A DNA stretch of 64,000 nucleotides, from contig NZ_CP014518.1 in NCBI RefSeq assembly GCF_001577305.1, forward strand, positions 4,092,001 through 4,156,000. Direction: 5' to 3'. The notes beneath the pieces were generated by a model. That model saw nothing but the letters and a program-made list of their open reading frames with translations. It was not told where the DNA came from and ran no database searches. The DNA is from Sinomonas atrocyanea. Its GTDB lineage: Bacteria > Actinomycetota > Actinomycetes > Actinomycetales > Micrococcaceae. The translations under genes were made by a program, and so were the position numbers. Shown piece by piece: positions 17,274-25,704 of this stretch (position 1 is the first letter of the stretch; each line of letters opens with the position of its first letter).

Positions 17274-18113
17274 ATGCCCGCATCCTCGTACCGCGATGTC
17301 ACCGGCTATGGCGCCAACCCGCCCTCGTTCACCTGGCCCGGCGGCACGAGAGTCGCCGTCTCCCTCGTGATCAACATCGAAGAAGGCGCCGAGCGGGGCA
17401 CAGCGCCCGGCATGCAGACCGCCTTCGACTACGGGGCACGCGCGGGCATCTGGCGCATCCTCCGCACCCTCGACCGGCACGGGGCGCCGGCCACGGCCTT
17501 CTGCTGCGCTGTCGCGCTCGAGGCCAACCCTGCAGTCTCGGCAGCCCTGGTCGACCGCGGGTACGAGATCGCGGACCACGGTTACCGCTGGGAAGGCCAC
17601 AGCGGACTGGACATCGGGGCCGAGCGCGACCTCATCGTCGCCTCGCGTGACGCGATCCGAGCTTCGACCGGCATGCGGCCGACGAGCTGGTACTCGAAGG
17701 ACGGGCTCAACGTGTTCACCCGCCGGACCCTCGCTGCCGAGGGCTTCGACTACGAATCGAACAGCTTCAACGACGACCTGCCGCACTGGGGTCCGGCCGA
17801 CGAGGGCACACGCCTTCCCGTCCTCCCGTACGCGGGCGACACCAATGATGCCGGCTTGGCCTCCCAGTTCCCCACCGGCAGCGCGTTCGCCAGGCACCTC
17901 ATGGACACTCTCGACTTCCAGCTCGACGACCCTAGGCCGGGCCCTTCTGTCATGAGCGTGGGGCTGCACCCGCGCGTCATCGGCCGGCCCGCGTACGCGG
18001 GTGCCCTCGACCGATTCCTTTCCCACGCGGCTGAGCGAGGGGCATGGATCGCAACCCGGCAGGAGATCGTGCGGTGGTGGCTCGACCAGGGCGGAGGGCA
18101 CGAGGCGCTATGA
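17274..18113 (+). CDS. Polysaccharide-deacetylase-family hydrolase (allantoinase/cyclic imidase-like), short form
   Basis: 279 residues of the NodB/polysaccharide-deacetylase fold, in the subgroup of PuuE allantoinases and cyclic imide hydrolases: GYGANPPSFTWPGG, the acidic INIEEGAE segment, DYGARAGIWRILRTLDRHG, the HGYRWEGH metal region and a PYAGDTND block. Such enzymes open cyclic amide or imide rings rather than trim sugar. Compared with its paralogue at 20738-21661 it lacks the 25-residue insert after EEGAER, so the two may act on different ring sizes. Start chosen at the ATG at 17274 behind AGGAAGG. It converges with the long minus-strand operon, 19 bases away. Confidence 0.83.
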   Translation: MPASSYRDVTGYGANPPSFTWPGGTRVAVSLVINIEEGAERGTAPGMQTAFDYGARAGIWRILRTLDRHGAPATAFCCAVALEANPAVSAALVDRGYEIADHGYRWEGHSGLDIGAERDLIVASRDAIRASTGMRPTSWYSKDGLNVFTRRTLAAEGFDYESNSFNDDLPHWGPADEGTRLPVLPYAGDTNDAGLASQFPTGSAFARHLMDTLDFQLDDPRPGPSVMSVGLHPRVIGRPAYAGALDRFLSHAAERGAWIATRQEIVRWWLDQGGGHEAL

Positions 18114-18132
18114 AGCACGTCGGCGCATGTGC

Positions 18133-18852
18133 TCAGACGGTGCGCATGAGGCGGCCCCAGCCGTCGACCGGCTGCGGTGTGCCTGCGAGCCGCAGGAGCT
18201 GCCATGCGGTGGCCACGGCGCTGTCGACGACTGGGACTCCGGTCGCGCTCTCGAGTTCCTCGGCAAGGTAGCCCGATCGCAGGTTCGTCCCGACGCACAC
18301 GACGGCGTCGACGGCGGGCCTGAACGCGGGCTGCATGAGTGCTGCGATGTCGTCGCGGGATAGGCGCGCTATCTCCGGATTCGCCAGCACGGTCGCCGGG
18401 CTCGAGGTCGCGATGACGTGGAGTCCCTGTTCGGCGTACTCGGCTGCGATCAGAGGGAGGATGGCGGCCGGTCCGGGGAAGACGACGGCAATACGGCTTG
18501 CCTCCAGAGCCCGGAGGGCCTCGACGACGGCAAGGGAGGCGGTGGTCGCGGGTGCATCCGTGCGTTCGCTGAGCCGCTGGCACAGGTCGCGGTCCCCGTC
18601 GAGGCCCATCCAGGTCCCGGACGTGCCGTGGAAGGCCACGGCGTCCGGTTCGGCATCGGCAAGGAGGTCCGGCGCGGCGCCGAGGACGGCGGCGTCGATC
18701 ATCTCGTCCAGCGACGGCGGCAGCCGGAAGCGGGCGTAGTGCACCCCGACATCGCCCCGACTCGTGAGCAGGGCAGCGGTGAGGGACTCGGCATTGGAGT
18801 TCGAGGACGGGACGAGGATCCCGAGCCGTGTCGAGGGACCCGGGGCGCCCAT
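18133..18852 (-). CDS. Asp/Glu racemase-superfamily protein (maleate isomerase/arylmalonate decarboxylase-like)
   Basis: 239 residues. Sequence features of the maleate cis-trans isomerase/arylmalonate decarboxylase branch: RLGILVPSSNSNAE at the start, AFHGTSGTWMG in the middle where the first catalytic cysteine of classic racemases would be, and AVVCVGTNLRSG where the second cysteine (C near 190) is kept. The first cysteine position is Gly/Thr, as in decarboxylase- and isomerase-like members. It may isomerise maleate or racemise a hydantoin-like compound. Last gene of the long minus-strand operon; its start overlaps the regulator gene by 4 bases. Confidence 0.78.
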   Translation of the reverse strand: MGAPGPSTRLGILVPSSNSNAESLTAALLTSRGDVGVHYARFRLPPSLDEMIDAAVLGAAPDLLADAEPDAVAFHGTSGTWMGLDGDRDLCQRLSERTDAPATTASLAVVEALRALEASRIAVVFPGPAAILPLIAAEYAEQGLHVIATSSPATVLANPEIARLSRDDIAALMQPAFRPAVDAVVCVGTNLRSGYLAEELESATGVPVVDSAVATAWQLLRLAGTPQPVDGWGRLMRTV

Positions 18853-19556
18853 CAGTGGGCCCTGCCCAGCGAGGGCGGGGTCGAGATGGCGAGCATGACG
18901 GCGGCGGAGTCCGTCCGGTTGTGCCACCAGTGCGGGAGGGAGGAGTCGTAGGTGAGGCTGTCCCCTGCCTCGAGTTCGAACTCCTGTCCCGCAACAGTGG
19001 CCACGAGGGAGCCGGACTGGACGATCACGCATTCCTCGCCCTCGTGCGAGTCCGAGGTGTTGGCCCCGTCGAAGTGCGCCGGGATGCGCATGCTCACCAC
19101 GCCGAGCTTGCGCTCGGTGTCAGGCACGATGAGCTCCATCACCACGCCCTGGGACGGGACTTCGATCCGGCGCCTGTCCGCCTTCCGGACGAGCATGTTG
19201 TGGCGCCCCTCCTCCGGCTCGTTGAACATCGTCGCGAGGGGGAGGCCAAGTGAACTCGCAAGGCGCAGCAGGGTCGCGAAGGAGGGATTCCCGATACCGC
19301 GCTCGATCTGGCTGATGAGGCCCGCGCTGACTCCCGCGCGTTCTGCCAGCTCCTCGACGGTGAACCGGCCAGTCCGGTGCTCTCGGATGGTCGAGCCGAT
19401 TCTGGCGATCCAGAAGTCGCGGTCGCTGCCGTTGGCTGCATCGCCGCCCCTGGGCGCGGCGTCGCTGCCGTTCGGAGAGTCAACCACAAAGGACCCCTTC
19501 CGTGTGTCGGCCTTCGCGGCATTATATCGGGATGGGGTCACGCTATCTGTCCTCAT
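18852..19556 (-). CDS. XRE-family transcriptional regulator with cupin sensor
   Basis: 234 residues. An N-terminal Cro/C1-type helix-turn-helix (FTVEELAERAGVSAGLISQIE and the following ALLRLASSLGL-like helix) is joined to a C-terminal cupin with GEECVIVQSG and SSLPHWWHN. Proteins of this design control catabolic or polyamine genes and sense a small ligand in the cupin. The ATG at 19556 overlaps the aldolase stop by 4 bases; a GTG at 19487 behind AAGGGG would give a 211-residue form. As the only regulator in the island it is the best candidate to bind the TCTTCAATATAGTGA-like sites. Confidence 0.87.
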   Translation of the reverse strand: MRTDSVTPSRYNAAKADTRKGSFVVDSPNGSDAAPRGGDAANGSDRDFWIARIGSTIREHRTGRFTVEELAERAGVSAGLISQIERGIGNPSFATLLRLASSLGLPLATMFNEPEEGRHNMLVRKADRRRIEVPSQGVVMELIVPDTERKLGVVSMRIPAHFDGANTSDSHEGEECVIVQSGSLVATVAGQEFELEAGDSLTYDSSLPHWWHNRTDSAAVMLAISTPPSLGRAH

Positions 19557-20278
19557 CCTCGCTGCACCATGGCGAAATCGCCGAGCAGCGATGCCAGCTC
19601 GCGCTCCCAGTAGACCGCGGCGCGGTCGGCGCCGCGGTCGAAGGCCTCGTCGGCCCGGGCCATCGACGGCGCCGGGATGCCTACGCTGCGTCCTGCGTCG
19701 CGCAGCGCGTCGATGACCGAATGCCCGGCCTTGTCGAGGTCTTCGGGACGGTCCATGCCGCGCCTGGCCAGGTCGGAGGCGAGGTCGGTCGGCCCCAGCC
19801 ACCCGCTCGCGAAGGCCGCTGACGCCGCGAAGTCCCGGACGCATTCGACGGCATCGACGGTCTCGAACAGCACGCTCAGTCCTGGATGACGGCTGAAGTC
19901 GCTGCCGAAGCCGGAGGCCGGGGAGACCTGGCGCGACCGCCTGCCGGCGGGCGCGTATCGGACAGCCTCGAATGCGGCTTCGAGTTCCTCGGGCCGTCTC
20001 AGGTGGGGGAGCACGAGCTCGTCTGCTCCGGTGTTGGCGAAGGCCACGAGAGTGTCCGGGGACAGGTCGGGCACACGCACCGAGACGTGGACGCCGGAGC
20101 CGCGCAGGCGCAGGACAGCGTCGGTGCACTGCTGCAGGGTCAGGGGGGTCTGCTCAGCGTCGAGGACGACGAAGCCGATCCCTGCGTGCGCGCACAGGGC
20201 GAGCAGGGTCGCTCCCGGGTCGGCGGTGATGAGGCCCACCGAGCGTCGCGGTCTGCCAATCAGGGGGTCGAAGGGCAT
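19553..20278 (-). CDS. HpcH/HpaI-type aldolase/citrate lyase family protein
   Basis: 241 residues of the phosphoenolpyruvate-binding-like TIM-barrel family that includes HpaI, GarL and YfaU. The N-terminal GIGFVVLDAEQTPL holds the conserved acidic residue, RVPDLSPDTLVAFANTGADELVLPHLR the substrate-binding part, and the metal ligands are expected in LFETVDAVE and GWLGPTDLASDL. These enzymes split 2-keto-3-deoxy or 4-hydroxy-2-oxo acids to pyruvate or a related keto acid plus an aldehyde. It suggests that the ring-opened substrate is finally cleaved to central metabolites. Embedded in the long operon between cupin and regulator. Confidence 0.8.
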   Translation of the reverse strand: MPFDPLIGRPRRSVGLITADPGATLLALCAHAGIGFVVLDAEQTPLTLQQCTDAVLRLRGSGVHVSVRVPDLSPDTLVAFANTGADELVLPHLRRPEELEAAFEAVRYAPAGRRSRQVSPASGFGSDFSRHPGLSVLFETVDAVECVRDFAASAAFASGWLGPTDLASDLARRGMDRPEDLDKAGHSVIDALRDAGRSVGIPAPSMARADEAFDRGADRAAVYWERELASLLGDFAMVQRG

Positions 20279-20321
20279 GTGGATCCTCCTGGGATGTCGG
20301 TCGGGAGGGGAAGTGGGGCGC

Positions 20322-20741
20322 TCATTCTTCGTGGACGAACTCCCAGTCGGCCGGCTTGCTGACCCCGACCACGAGGTCGACGGCCTCATCCGTGTCGTTC
20401 AGCGCCCCGTGCCTGAGGCCGCGGGGGATATAGATGCCGTCGCCGGGCTTGGCGCGGTATGCCTCGTCCCCGAGGTAGACGAGCGGGGAGCCTGAGATGA
20501 CGACGTAGAACTCGGAGGCGTCGGGGTGGTGGTGGCAGAGGTGGCGCTGGCCCGGCAGGATGCGCCCCCAGCTCACGCAGAGGTCGTCGGAGCCGCTGAG
20601 GTCCCGAGAGATGAGTGTGGAGACGAGTCCCTGATCGCGCTGCCCGCTGAGCCCGACACGGTCCAGCTCTTGGAAGCCCTGCTCGTGCACGTTGTGGACC
20701 AGTCGGGACAGCTCGGCGGTGGGGCGGCTTCCTGCGCTCAC
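20322..20741 (-). CDS. Small cupin-domain protein
   Basis: A 139-residue single cupin. Motif 1 is HHHPDASEFYVVISG (metal histidines and glutamate) and motif 2 PRGLRHGALN. Such proteins are isomerases, small dioxygenases or sugar/ketoacid-binding accessory proteins; the function here cannot be told. The start overlaps the deacetylase stop by 4 bases (20738-20741), placing it firmly in the operon. Confidence 0.78.
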   Translation of the reverse strand: MSAGSRPTAELSRLVHNVHEQGFQELDRVGLSGQRDQGLVSTLISRDLSGSDDLCVSWGRILPGQRHLCHHHPDASEFYVVISGSPLVYLGDEAYRAKPGDGIYIPRGLRHGALNDTDEAVDLVVGVSKPADWEFVHEE

Positions 20742-21661
20742 GAGGCCACCTCCTGGAAGACGCCGGATGGCTTCCCCTCAGGGGCATGTTCGAGCCACCA
20801 GCGGGCGATCTCCTCGCGCGTGGCGAACCAGACGCCGTCGAGGCCCAGCGCGTACTCGAGGAACCGGCGCACCCCCGCTGCGACGCTCGGACGGCCGCCG
20901 ATGCGCAGGTGGATTCCGACGGACATCATCTTCGGGACGGTTCCGCCTTCTGCCGCGAGGCAGTCGAGTGTGTCCTTGAGGACCGTGAAGAGGTCCTCAC
21001 CCGTCGCGAGGCTGCCCGGGCCCCAGAAGCGGGCGTCGTTGGTGTCCCCCGAGTAGGGGACCACGAGGTGCCGCGCCTCGCCGGCCGGGACGAAATAGGG
21101 CAGGTCGTCCGCGTAGGAGTTCGAATCGTAGAGGAACCCCTCCTCGGCGAGGATGGCCCGGGTGTTCTCGGTGATGTCCTCGCGGACGTACCAGCCGACC
21201 GGGGTCACCCCGGCAGTGGCCTCGATGGCCGCCTTGCAGGCGCGGATCTCGGCGCGTTCCTCGTCGGGAGACATTCCGACCATGCCGCGCCATCGGTATC
21301 CGTGGCCGCAGATCTCGTGGCCGTCGCGGGCAATCGCGCGCGCCGCCTCGGGGTTCTTCTCGAGTGCCTCTCCGCATGCCATGAAGGTGGCCGGAACCTT
21401 GTACTCGCGCAGCATCGCCAGGTAGCGCCAGATGCCTACGCGGGTGCCGTACTCGAAGAAGGATTCCTTCATGAGGTTGCGCCGGGACGGGTCGGAGGAC
21501 CAGCCGCCGAAGATGACGATGTCTTCTTCGGCGGCGTCGCCAGCGGCGATGGACCGCTCGGCGCCCTCCTCGTAGTTGACGACGAGCGATACTGCGACCT
21601 TCGCGCCGCCGGGCCAGCCGACGGCGGGAGGGTTCTCGCCGTATCCGATGAGATCTCGCAT
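20738..21661 (-). CDS. Polysaccharide-deacetylase-family hydrolase (PuuE allantoinase/cyclic imidase-like), full form
   Basis: 307 residues, with the full PuuE-like architecture: GYGENPPAVGWPGG, VNYEEGAE, the insert leading to SFFEYGTRVGIWRYL, the ICGHGYRWRGM metal region, GWYVREDITENTRA, SNSYADDLPYF and PYSGDTNDARF. Allantoinases and cyclic imide hydrolases of this family hydrolyse ring amides with no or one metal. Paralogue of 17274-18113, which is shorter. Start at the ATG at 21661, since homology begins there; longer frames upstream are not conserved. Weak operator-like sequence TCTTCACTGCGGTGA stands at 21708-21722. Confidence 0.84.
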   Translation of the reverse strand: MRDLIGYGENPPAVGWPGGAKVAVSLVVNYEEGAERSIAAGDAAEEDIVIFGGWSSDPSRRNLMKESFFEYGTRVGIWRYLAMLREYKVPATFMACGEALEKNPEAARAIARDGHEICGHGYRWRGMVGMSPDEERAEIRACKAAIEATAGVTPVGWYVREDITENTRAILAEEGFLYDSNSYADDLPYFVPAGEARHLVVPYSGDTNDARFWGPGSLATGEDLFTVLKDTLDCLAAEGGTVPKMMSVGIHLRIGGRPSVAAGVRRFLEYALGLDGVWFATREEIARWWLEHAPEGKPSGVFQEVAS

Positions 21662-21711
21662 TGGTCCTCTCCCAGCTCGATTCACTTCAAAACCTGTATC
21701 TGTTTCTGTCT

Positions 21712-22527
21712 TCACTGCGGTGATCTCTCGGCCCCGTAGACCCTCCGGTGGGCAGCGAGCGAGGTCCGTAGCATGCCGTCGACGTCGTCGATGACGTTCC
21801 CGTGCGCGGGGGCTATGAACGAGGTCGGCAGTTGCTCCAGCGTGTCCTCGATGTCCGTGAAGGCTGAGGTGACGTCGACGAACCGTGTCCAGTAGAGGGC
21901 GCGGCCGGTGCCGTACGCGGCCTGCTCGACCGACGGCGGCTCTGGCATCTCTCCCGAGAAGAGGCGGCACTGCCCTGGCAGGTGGACGGGCTCGTCGTCT
22001 TCCTCGGGCTGGGGGATGTCGTGGATGAAGGAGAAGCCGTCGGAGACGAACAGCGTTCCGGATCCGCTGTCGTGGGCCCAGAGCGTGTTCTCCAGGTCAC
22101 GGATGTGGGCCGGGAGGAAGCGGATCTCACGGCCTCCGAGGTCGAGGCTGTCTCCGGCGCTGCGTCGCTCGAGGCGGCCGTCGAATTCGGGGAAGTGCAG
22201 GTGGTAGTCGCGGGTGTCCCCCACGATGCGGGCGTCGGGGTACGCGGCCAGCAGCATCGGGAGGTTGCCGGCGTGCGGGATCTCCGGATGGGTGGGGAAG
22301 ACGTAGTCGAGCGGCCGGCCCCCCAGGGCGTGCTCCAGCTGTGCCAGCACGAGGAGAGCATGCCCGGGGTCGCCGGTGTCCACCAGGATCGATGCCCGCG
22401 AGCCCATCACCAGGTAGGCGGAGACGTGGTAGTGGACCTCGTGTCCGGAGGAGAAGGCCGAGAGGCACCCGCCCAGCCAGAAGACGCCCTCGGCCATCTG
22501 CCGGGGCCTGGTCGCTTCGGTGTTCAT
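21712..22527 (-). CDS. Flavodiiron-like metallo-beta-lactamase-fold protein, type A copy 1
   Basis: 271 residues with an MBL fold closest to the oxygen-binding domain of flavodiiron proteins, without a flavodoxin domain. The metal motif reads THPEIPHAGNLP: the two histidines and the glutamate of HxExDH are kept but the aspartate is proline. Further ligand positions appear kept in PAHIRDLENTLW (H) and FVSDGF (D), and a histidine in APAHGN. It forms a 4-base-overlap pair with type B copy 1, and the same pair recurs at 25705-27396. A possible heterodimeric hydrolase or redox sensor; the family function with this altered site is unknown to me. Confidence 0.8.
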   Translation of the reverse strand: MNTEATRPRQMAEGVFWLGGCLSAFSSGHEVHYHVSAYLVMGSRASILVDTGDPGHALLVLAQLEHALGGRPLDYVFPTHPEIPHAGNLPMLLAAYPDARIVGDTRDYHLHFPEFDGRLERRSAGDSLDLGGREIRFLPAHIRDLENTLWAHDSGSGTLFVSDGFSFIHDIPQPEEDDEPVHLPGQCRLFSGEMPEPPSVEQAAYGTGRALYWTRFVDVTSAFTDIEDTLEQLPTSFIAPAHGNVIDDVDGMLRTSLAAHRRVYGAERSPQ

Positions 22528-23279
22528 CGCAGGCCCCCGTCGAGGAGCGCTGCGAGCTCGGCTGCCGCGTGCCCGCACGCGGCGCGTCCGACGAACGGGG
22601 CGCCGTAGCCGGGGCCGATCGCCGTGACCTGCCGGCTCTGGATGTTGGCCAGGACATCTGCCGCGATCGGCGCGGTGTCCGCCTGGCGGAACCAGGCGAA
22701 TTTCACGAGCCCCTCGCTGGGGTCCGACGACGCAGAGCCGTCGCCGTGCGTGAAGGCGTCGGACGTCAGCAGCACGCCGGACGCCGGGTCGAAGACCCAC
22801 AGGGTCGGCAGGAGACGGAGCAGGGGCGAGATCAGCTCGACCGTGAGGCCGTCGATGACCTCGACCTCGCGCGAGGTCCCGGGTTCGACGGAGATCCGCC
22901 GGACCGTCGCGGCGGACCGCGGCACGGTGATCCCGCCTGTGTACCAGACGGAGTCCACCGGGAAGTGCGCCTCGACCGCGGGGATGTTGAGGCAGCACTC
23001 CATCTCCGTCCGCGTCAGGAGGACGGCCAGCCGCTCCCCGGGCTTGAGGAGCTCCTCGAGTTGGTCCAGGATCTGGCGCTGGTGGCACCTCAGGCCCGTG
23101 TCAACGAGGAGGGAACCGTTCTCGCCTCTGATGAGGTAGGCGTTGACGGACTGCTTCCGGCGGATTCCCGGGGGGCACCAGCTGACGTCCTCGTCGAGGA
23201 GTATCTCGCCCCCGAGCCGGAAGACCCTGCCCGGGGACAGGGCCTTGGGCCGCTGGCCCTCCGGTGCCGTGATGCTCAT
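22524..23279 (-). CDS. Degenerate metallo-beta-lactamase-fold protein, type B copy 1
   Basis: 251 residues with the MBL fold (AYLIRGENGSLLVDTG, GVLLTSDAFTHG) but no usable metal site. The HxExDH position reads TRTEMECC, with only the glutamate kept, and the later histidine is arginine in SPLLRLLPTLW. It is therefore probably a non-catalytic or differently catalytic partner of type A, with which it overlaps by 4 bases. Two cysteines in MECC are unusual for the family. Start at the ATG at 23279. Confidence 0.76.
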   Translation of the reverse strand: MSITAPEGQRPKALSPGRVFRLGGEILLDEDVSWCPPGIRRKQSVNAYLIRGENGSLLVDTGLRCHQRQILDQLEELLKPGERLAVLLTRTEMECCLNIPAVEAHFPVDSVWYTGGITVPRSAATVRRISVEPGTSREVEVIDGLTVELISPLLRLLPTLWVFDPASGVLLTSDAFTHGDGSASSDPSEGLVKFAWFRQADTAPIAADVLANIQSRQVTAIGPGYGAPFVGRAACGHAAAELAALLDGGLR

Positions 23280-23289
23280 GGGTGGCCTC

Positions 23290-23976
23290 CTACGCGCTCT
23301 TCGCGGCGGGCTGCTCCCGGTCCCACACCGCCACGGCGTCGTCGACTGTGCATACGTCATGCCGTGCACGCATCACCGTGAGCGCGGCCTCGTGGACGAC
23401 CGTGTCATACGCTCCGACTGCGTCTTCGAGGAGCACCGCGTAGAAGTCGTTGTGGACCGCGTCGCGCAGGGTGGCCTCGACGCAGCCGCCCGTCGAGACG
23501 CCGATGAGGGCGACCGTCTCGATGCCCTGGCTTCGCAGGAGCAGTCCGAGCTCCGTGGCGACGAAGGCGCTGGGGCGCCGCTTTGTGATGACGGCCTCGC
23601 CTTCGATGGGGAGGCATTCGTCGCAGAAGTCCGTTGCCGGGTCGCCTTTAAGGCTGAGTCTGCCGAGGTCGATCGGCCTGCCGTTGGCGGCCGTGTAGAG
23701 GGACCGAAGCCAGGCGGGCGGGGAGCTGGCGCCGTCGGGCAGGTTCTCGACCCGGATGTGGAAGACGGGCACCCCGTTGCGGCGGGCGGCTTCGATGGCG
23801 GCCCTGCACCGCTCCCGCACTGTCGGCATCATGGTCAGGTCGTGACCCGAGTCGCCGATCGCTCCTCCAGGGGAGACTGCGCCCTTCTGCATGTCGATGA
23901 CGACAAGCGCGGTCGTGGCCGGGTTGAGGAGCTCTTCGAGGGTGTCGCGGACGAGCTTGCCGCAGATTTCGATCAT
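23290..23976 (-). CDS. Isochorismatase-family cysteine hydrolase
   Basis: 228 residues. The catalytic triad of the family can be placed at D28 (VVIDMQKG), K132 (ITKRRPSAF) and C165 (STGGCVEATLRDA). This group includes N-carbamoylsarcosine amidohydrolase, ureidoacrylate hydrolase RutB, maleamate amidase and nicotinamidase, all of which release ammonia from an amide or carbamoyl group. In this island it should take off a terminal amide or carbamoyl after ring opening. It lies between the substrate-binding protein and the MBL pair in the same operon. Confidence 0.84.
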   Translation of the reverse strand: MIEICGKLVRDTLEELLNPATTALVVIDMQKGAVSPGGAIGDSGHDLTMMPTVRERCRAAIEAARRNGVPVFHIRVENLPDGASSPPAWLRSLYTAANGRPIDLGRLSLKGDPATDFCDECLPIEGEAVITKRRPSAFVATELGLLLRSQGIETVALIGVSTGGCVEATLRDAVHNDFYAVLLEDAVGAYDTVVHEAALTVMRARHDVCTVDDAVAVWDREQPAAKSA

Positions 23977-24002
23977 CAGAGTGCCTTCTTCTTGCAGGTG
24001 GT

Positions 24003-24037
24003 TCCGGTGCCGGCCGCGGGGGCCGGCCGGCACCGGA
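24003..24037 (-). terminator. Intra-operon hairpin downstream of binding-protein gene
   Basis: Arms TCCGGTGCCGGCC and GGCCGGCACCGGA pair perfectly over 13 bases with a short GC-rich loop. It lies between the binding-protein stop and the isochorismatase start. Such hairpins often limit read-through and stabilise the upstream mRNA, so that the binding protein is made in excess. Confidence 0.65.
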
Positions 24038-24047
24038 GAATGGGGCC

Positions 24048-25637
24048 CTAGCTGCCCAGGGCGTTGAAGTAGATCTGGCCGTTGCTCAGCGGGGTGGCCC
24101 CGGAGAGGCCCTTCTTCGCCGCGATGAGTCCGCGCGTCTCGACGAGGGACAGGATCGGTGCGCCCGCGTCGACGGCGGCGGTCATCTGCTTGATGAGCTG
24201 GGTCCGCTGCTCGGCCTGGTCCTGGGGTGTCGCGGCCAGTTTGGTACGGAGCTGGTCGAAGTTGGCATCCTTCCAGCCGGTGGTGTTGCTGGGGGCGTTC
24301 CCTGCGTAGTAGGCGAAGCTGTAGAACGCAGGATCCGCGATCACGATCGGTTCGGAGTAGAGCACGGCCTGGAACCGGCCCTGGATGAGCGCACTCGAGA
24401 AGTCGGTCGAGCTGGCCACGTTCTGGAGCTGGACGTCGACGCCGATCTGGCTCAGCATCGACTGGATCAGGACCGAGGACTTGTTCGCGACCGGGCCGGG
24501 CCGCGTCGCGCTGTAGCTGAGTGTGAGCTTGAAGCCGTTCGCGTAGCCGGCGTCAGCCATGAGCTTCTTCGCCCCGGCCACGTCGAACTTGTACGTGTCG
24601 GCCGGGTCGCCTCCTGGGAAGGTTGCCTGGGCGGCCTTCCCGTAGCCGGCGTAGGCGCCCTTGACGAGGGCGTCGCGGTCGATGGCCATCGAGATTGCGT
24701 GCCGCACGCGGACATCGGCGAGCGGTCCCGTCTTCGTGTTGAACATGAGCGTGTCGCGTGTGGCGCTGGGGCAGTTGAGCACGGTCACGTCCTGTGACTG
24801 GCCGAGGGATGCGTACTGGTCGTAGTCGAACCCGTTGGCGATCTGCGCCTCGCCGGACTGCACGAGCTGGCTGCGGGTCGAGGTGTTCGGCACGGCCTTG
24901 ACGACGACGCGCTTGACGGAACCGCGCCGGCCCTCCCACTTGGGATCCGCTGTGACTGTGAGCGAGGTGCCCGGCGTGAACTCTTCGAGGTTCCAGCCGC
25001 TGTAGTCCGCCAGGTTCTTGGAGAGCCACTTGTTCGCCGTCGGGTCGTCGGCTGTGGCGTGCTTCTTCGCCTCGACGCTGTCGTGGATGTAGAAGAGGTT
25101 GTTCTGGAGCGACTCGATGCTGAAAGACGTGATCGCCGTCGTGTTGAGCTCGACCGTGCGGTCGTCGATGACCGTGGCCACGTTGTTGACGTCGAAGCCG
25201 CTGCTCGAGAGCGTGCCCTTCATGACCGGCTGGCGCTGCATGCCGATCATCAGGCTCCATCGGACGTCTTCGGCCGAGAGCGTGTGGCCGAACTGGCTGG
25301 TGAGCTTCTTGAGTTTGACGATGATGCCCTTGCCGTCGGGGCTCGGGGTGGCGCTCTCGGCGAGCCGGCCCGAAACCTCGGTGCTGGGCTGGCCGCACTG
25401 GTCAGAGCTCGTGGCTGTCGGCTTGTACTCGAGCAGCTGCGAACCGAGGCCGCTGAGGACAACATGGGAGGCGCTTCCGCCCCAAGGGGCGGGAGTGAGG
25501 CTGTCAGGCAGGGCTCCGACGGCTAGGACGACGCTGTCCGGCTGTGCCGGGGAAGCGGTGCTGCCGCCTCCGCAGCCGGTCAGGGAAACCGCAAGGGCGG
25601 CGGCCAGGCCGCCGGAGAGCAGGCGCAAGCGATTCAT
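24048..25637 (-). CDS. ABC transporter substrate-binding lipoprotein, peptide/nickel family
   Basis: 529 residues. The N-terminal signal peptide ends in a lipobox (AVSLTGC), giving a lipid-anchored protein outside the membrane. The body is a family 5 (DppA/OppA-like) solute-binding protein with TSQFGHTLSAEDVRWSL, VRHAISMAIDRDALVKGAY and FDVAGAKKLMADAGY. It should deliver a small amphipathic or peptide-like compound to the permeases at 27435-28490 and 30258-31145. It lies apart from the permease genes, with an MBL pair in between, an unusual order for such operons. Confidence 0.9.
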   Translation of the reverse strand: MNRLRLLSGGLAAALAVSLTGCGGGSTASPAQPDSVVLAVGALPDSLTPAPWGGSASHVVLSGLGSQLLEYKPTATSSDQCGQPSTEVSGRLAESATPSPDGKGIIVKLKKLTSQFGHTLSAEDVRWSLMIGMQRQPVMKGTLSSSGFDVNNVATVIDDRTVELNTTAITSFSIESLQNNLFYIHDSVEAKKHATADDPTANKWLSKNLADYSGWNLEEFTPGTSLTVTADPKWEGRRGSVKRVVVKAVPNTSTRSQLVQSGEAQIANGFDYDQYASLGQSQDVTVLNCPSATRDTLMFNTKTGPLADVRVRHAISMAIDRDALVKGAYAGYGKAAQATFPGGDPADTYKFDVAGAKKLMADAGYANGFKLTLSYSATRPGPVANKSSVLIQSMLSQIGVDVQLQNVASSTDFSSALIQGRFQAVLYSEPIVIADPAFYSFAYYAGNAPSNTTGWKDANFDQLRTKLAATPQDQAEQRTQLIKQMTAAVDAGAPILSLVETRGLIAAKKGLSGATPLSNGQIYFNALGS

Positions 25638-25704
25638 GGTCTCGACACCGGTTTCTGTGGGTGGGGTGGGGAACGGGTAGGTGCATTGCGATGGAGGCCG
25701 GGGG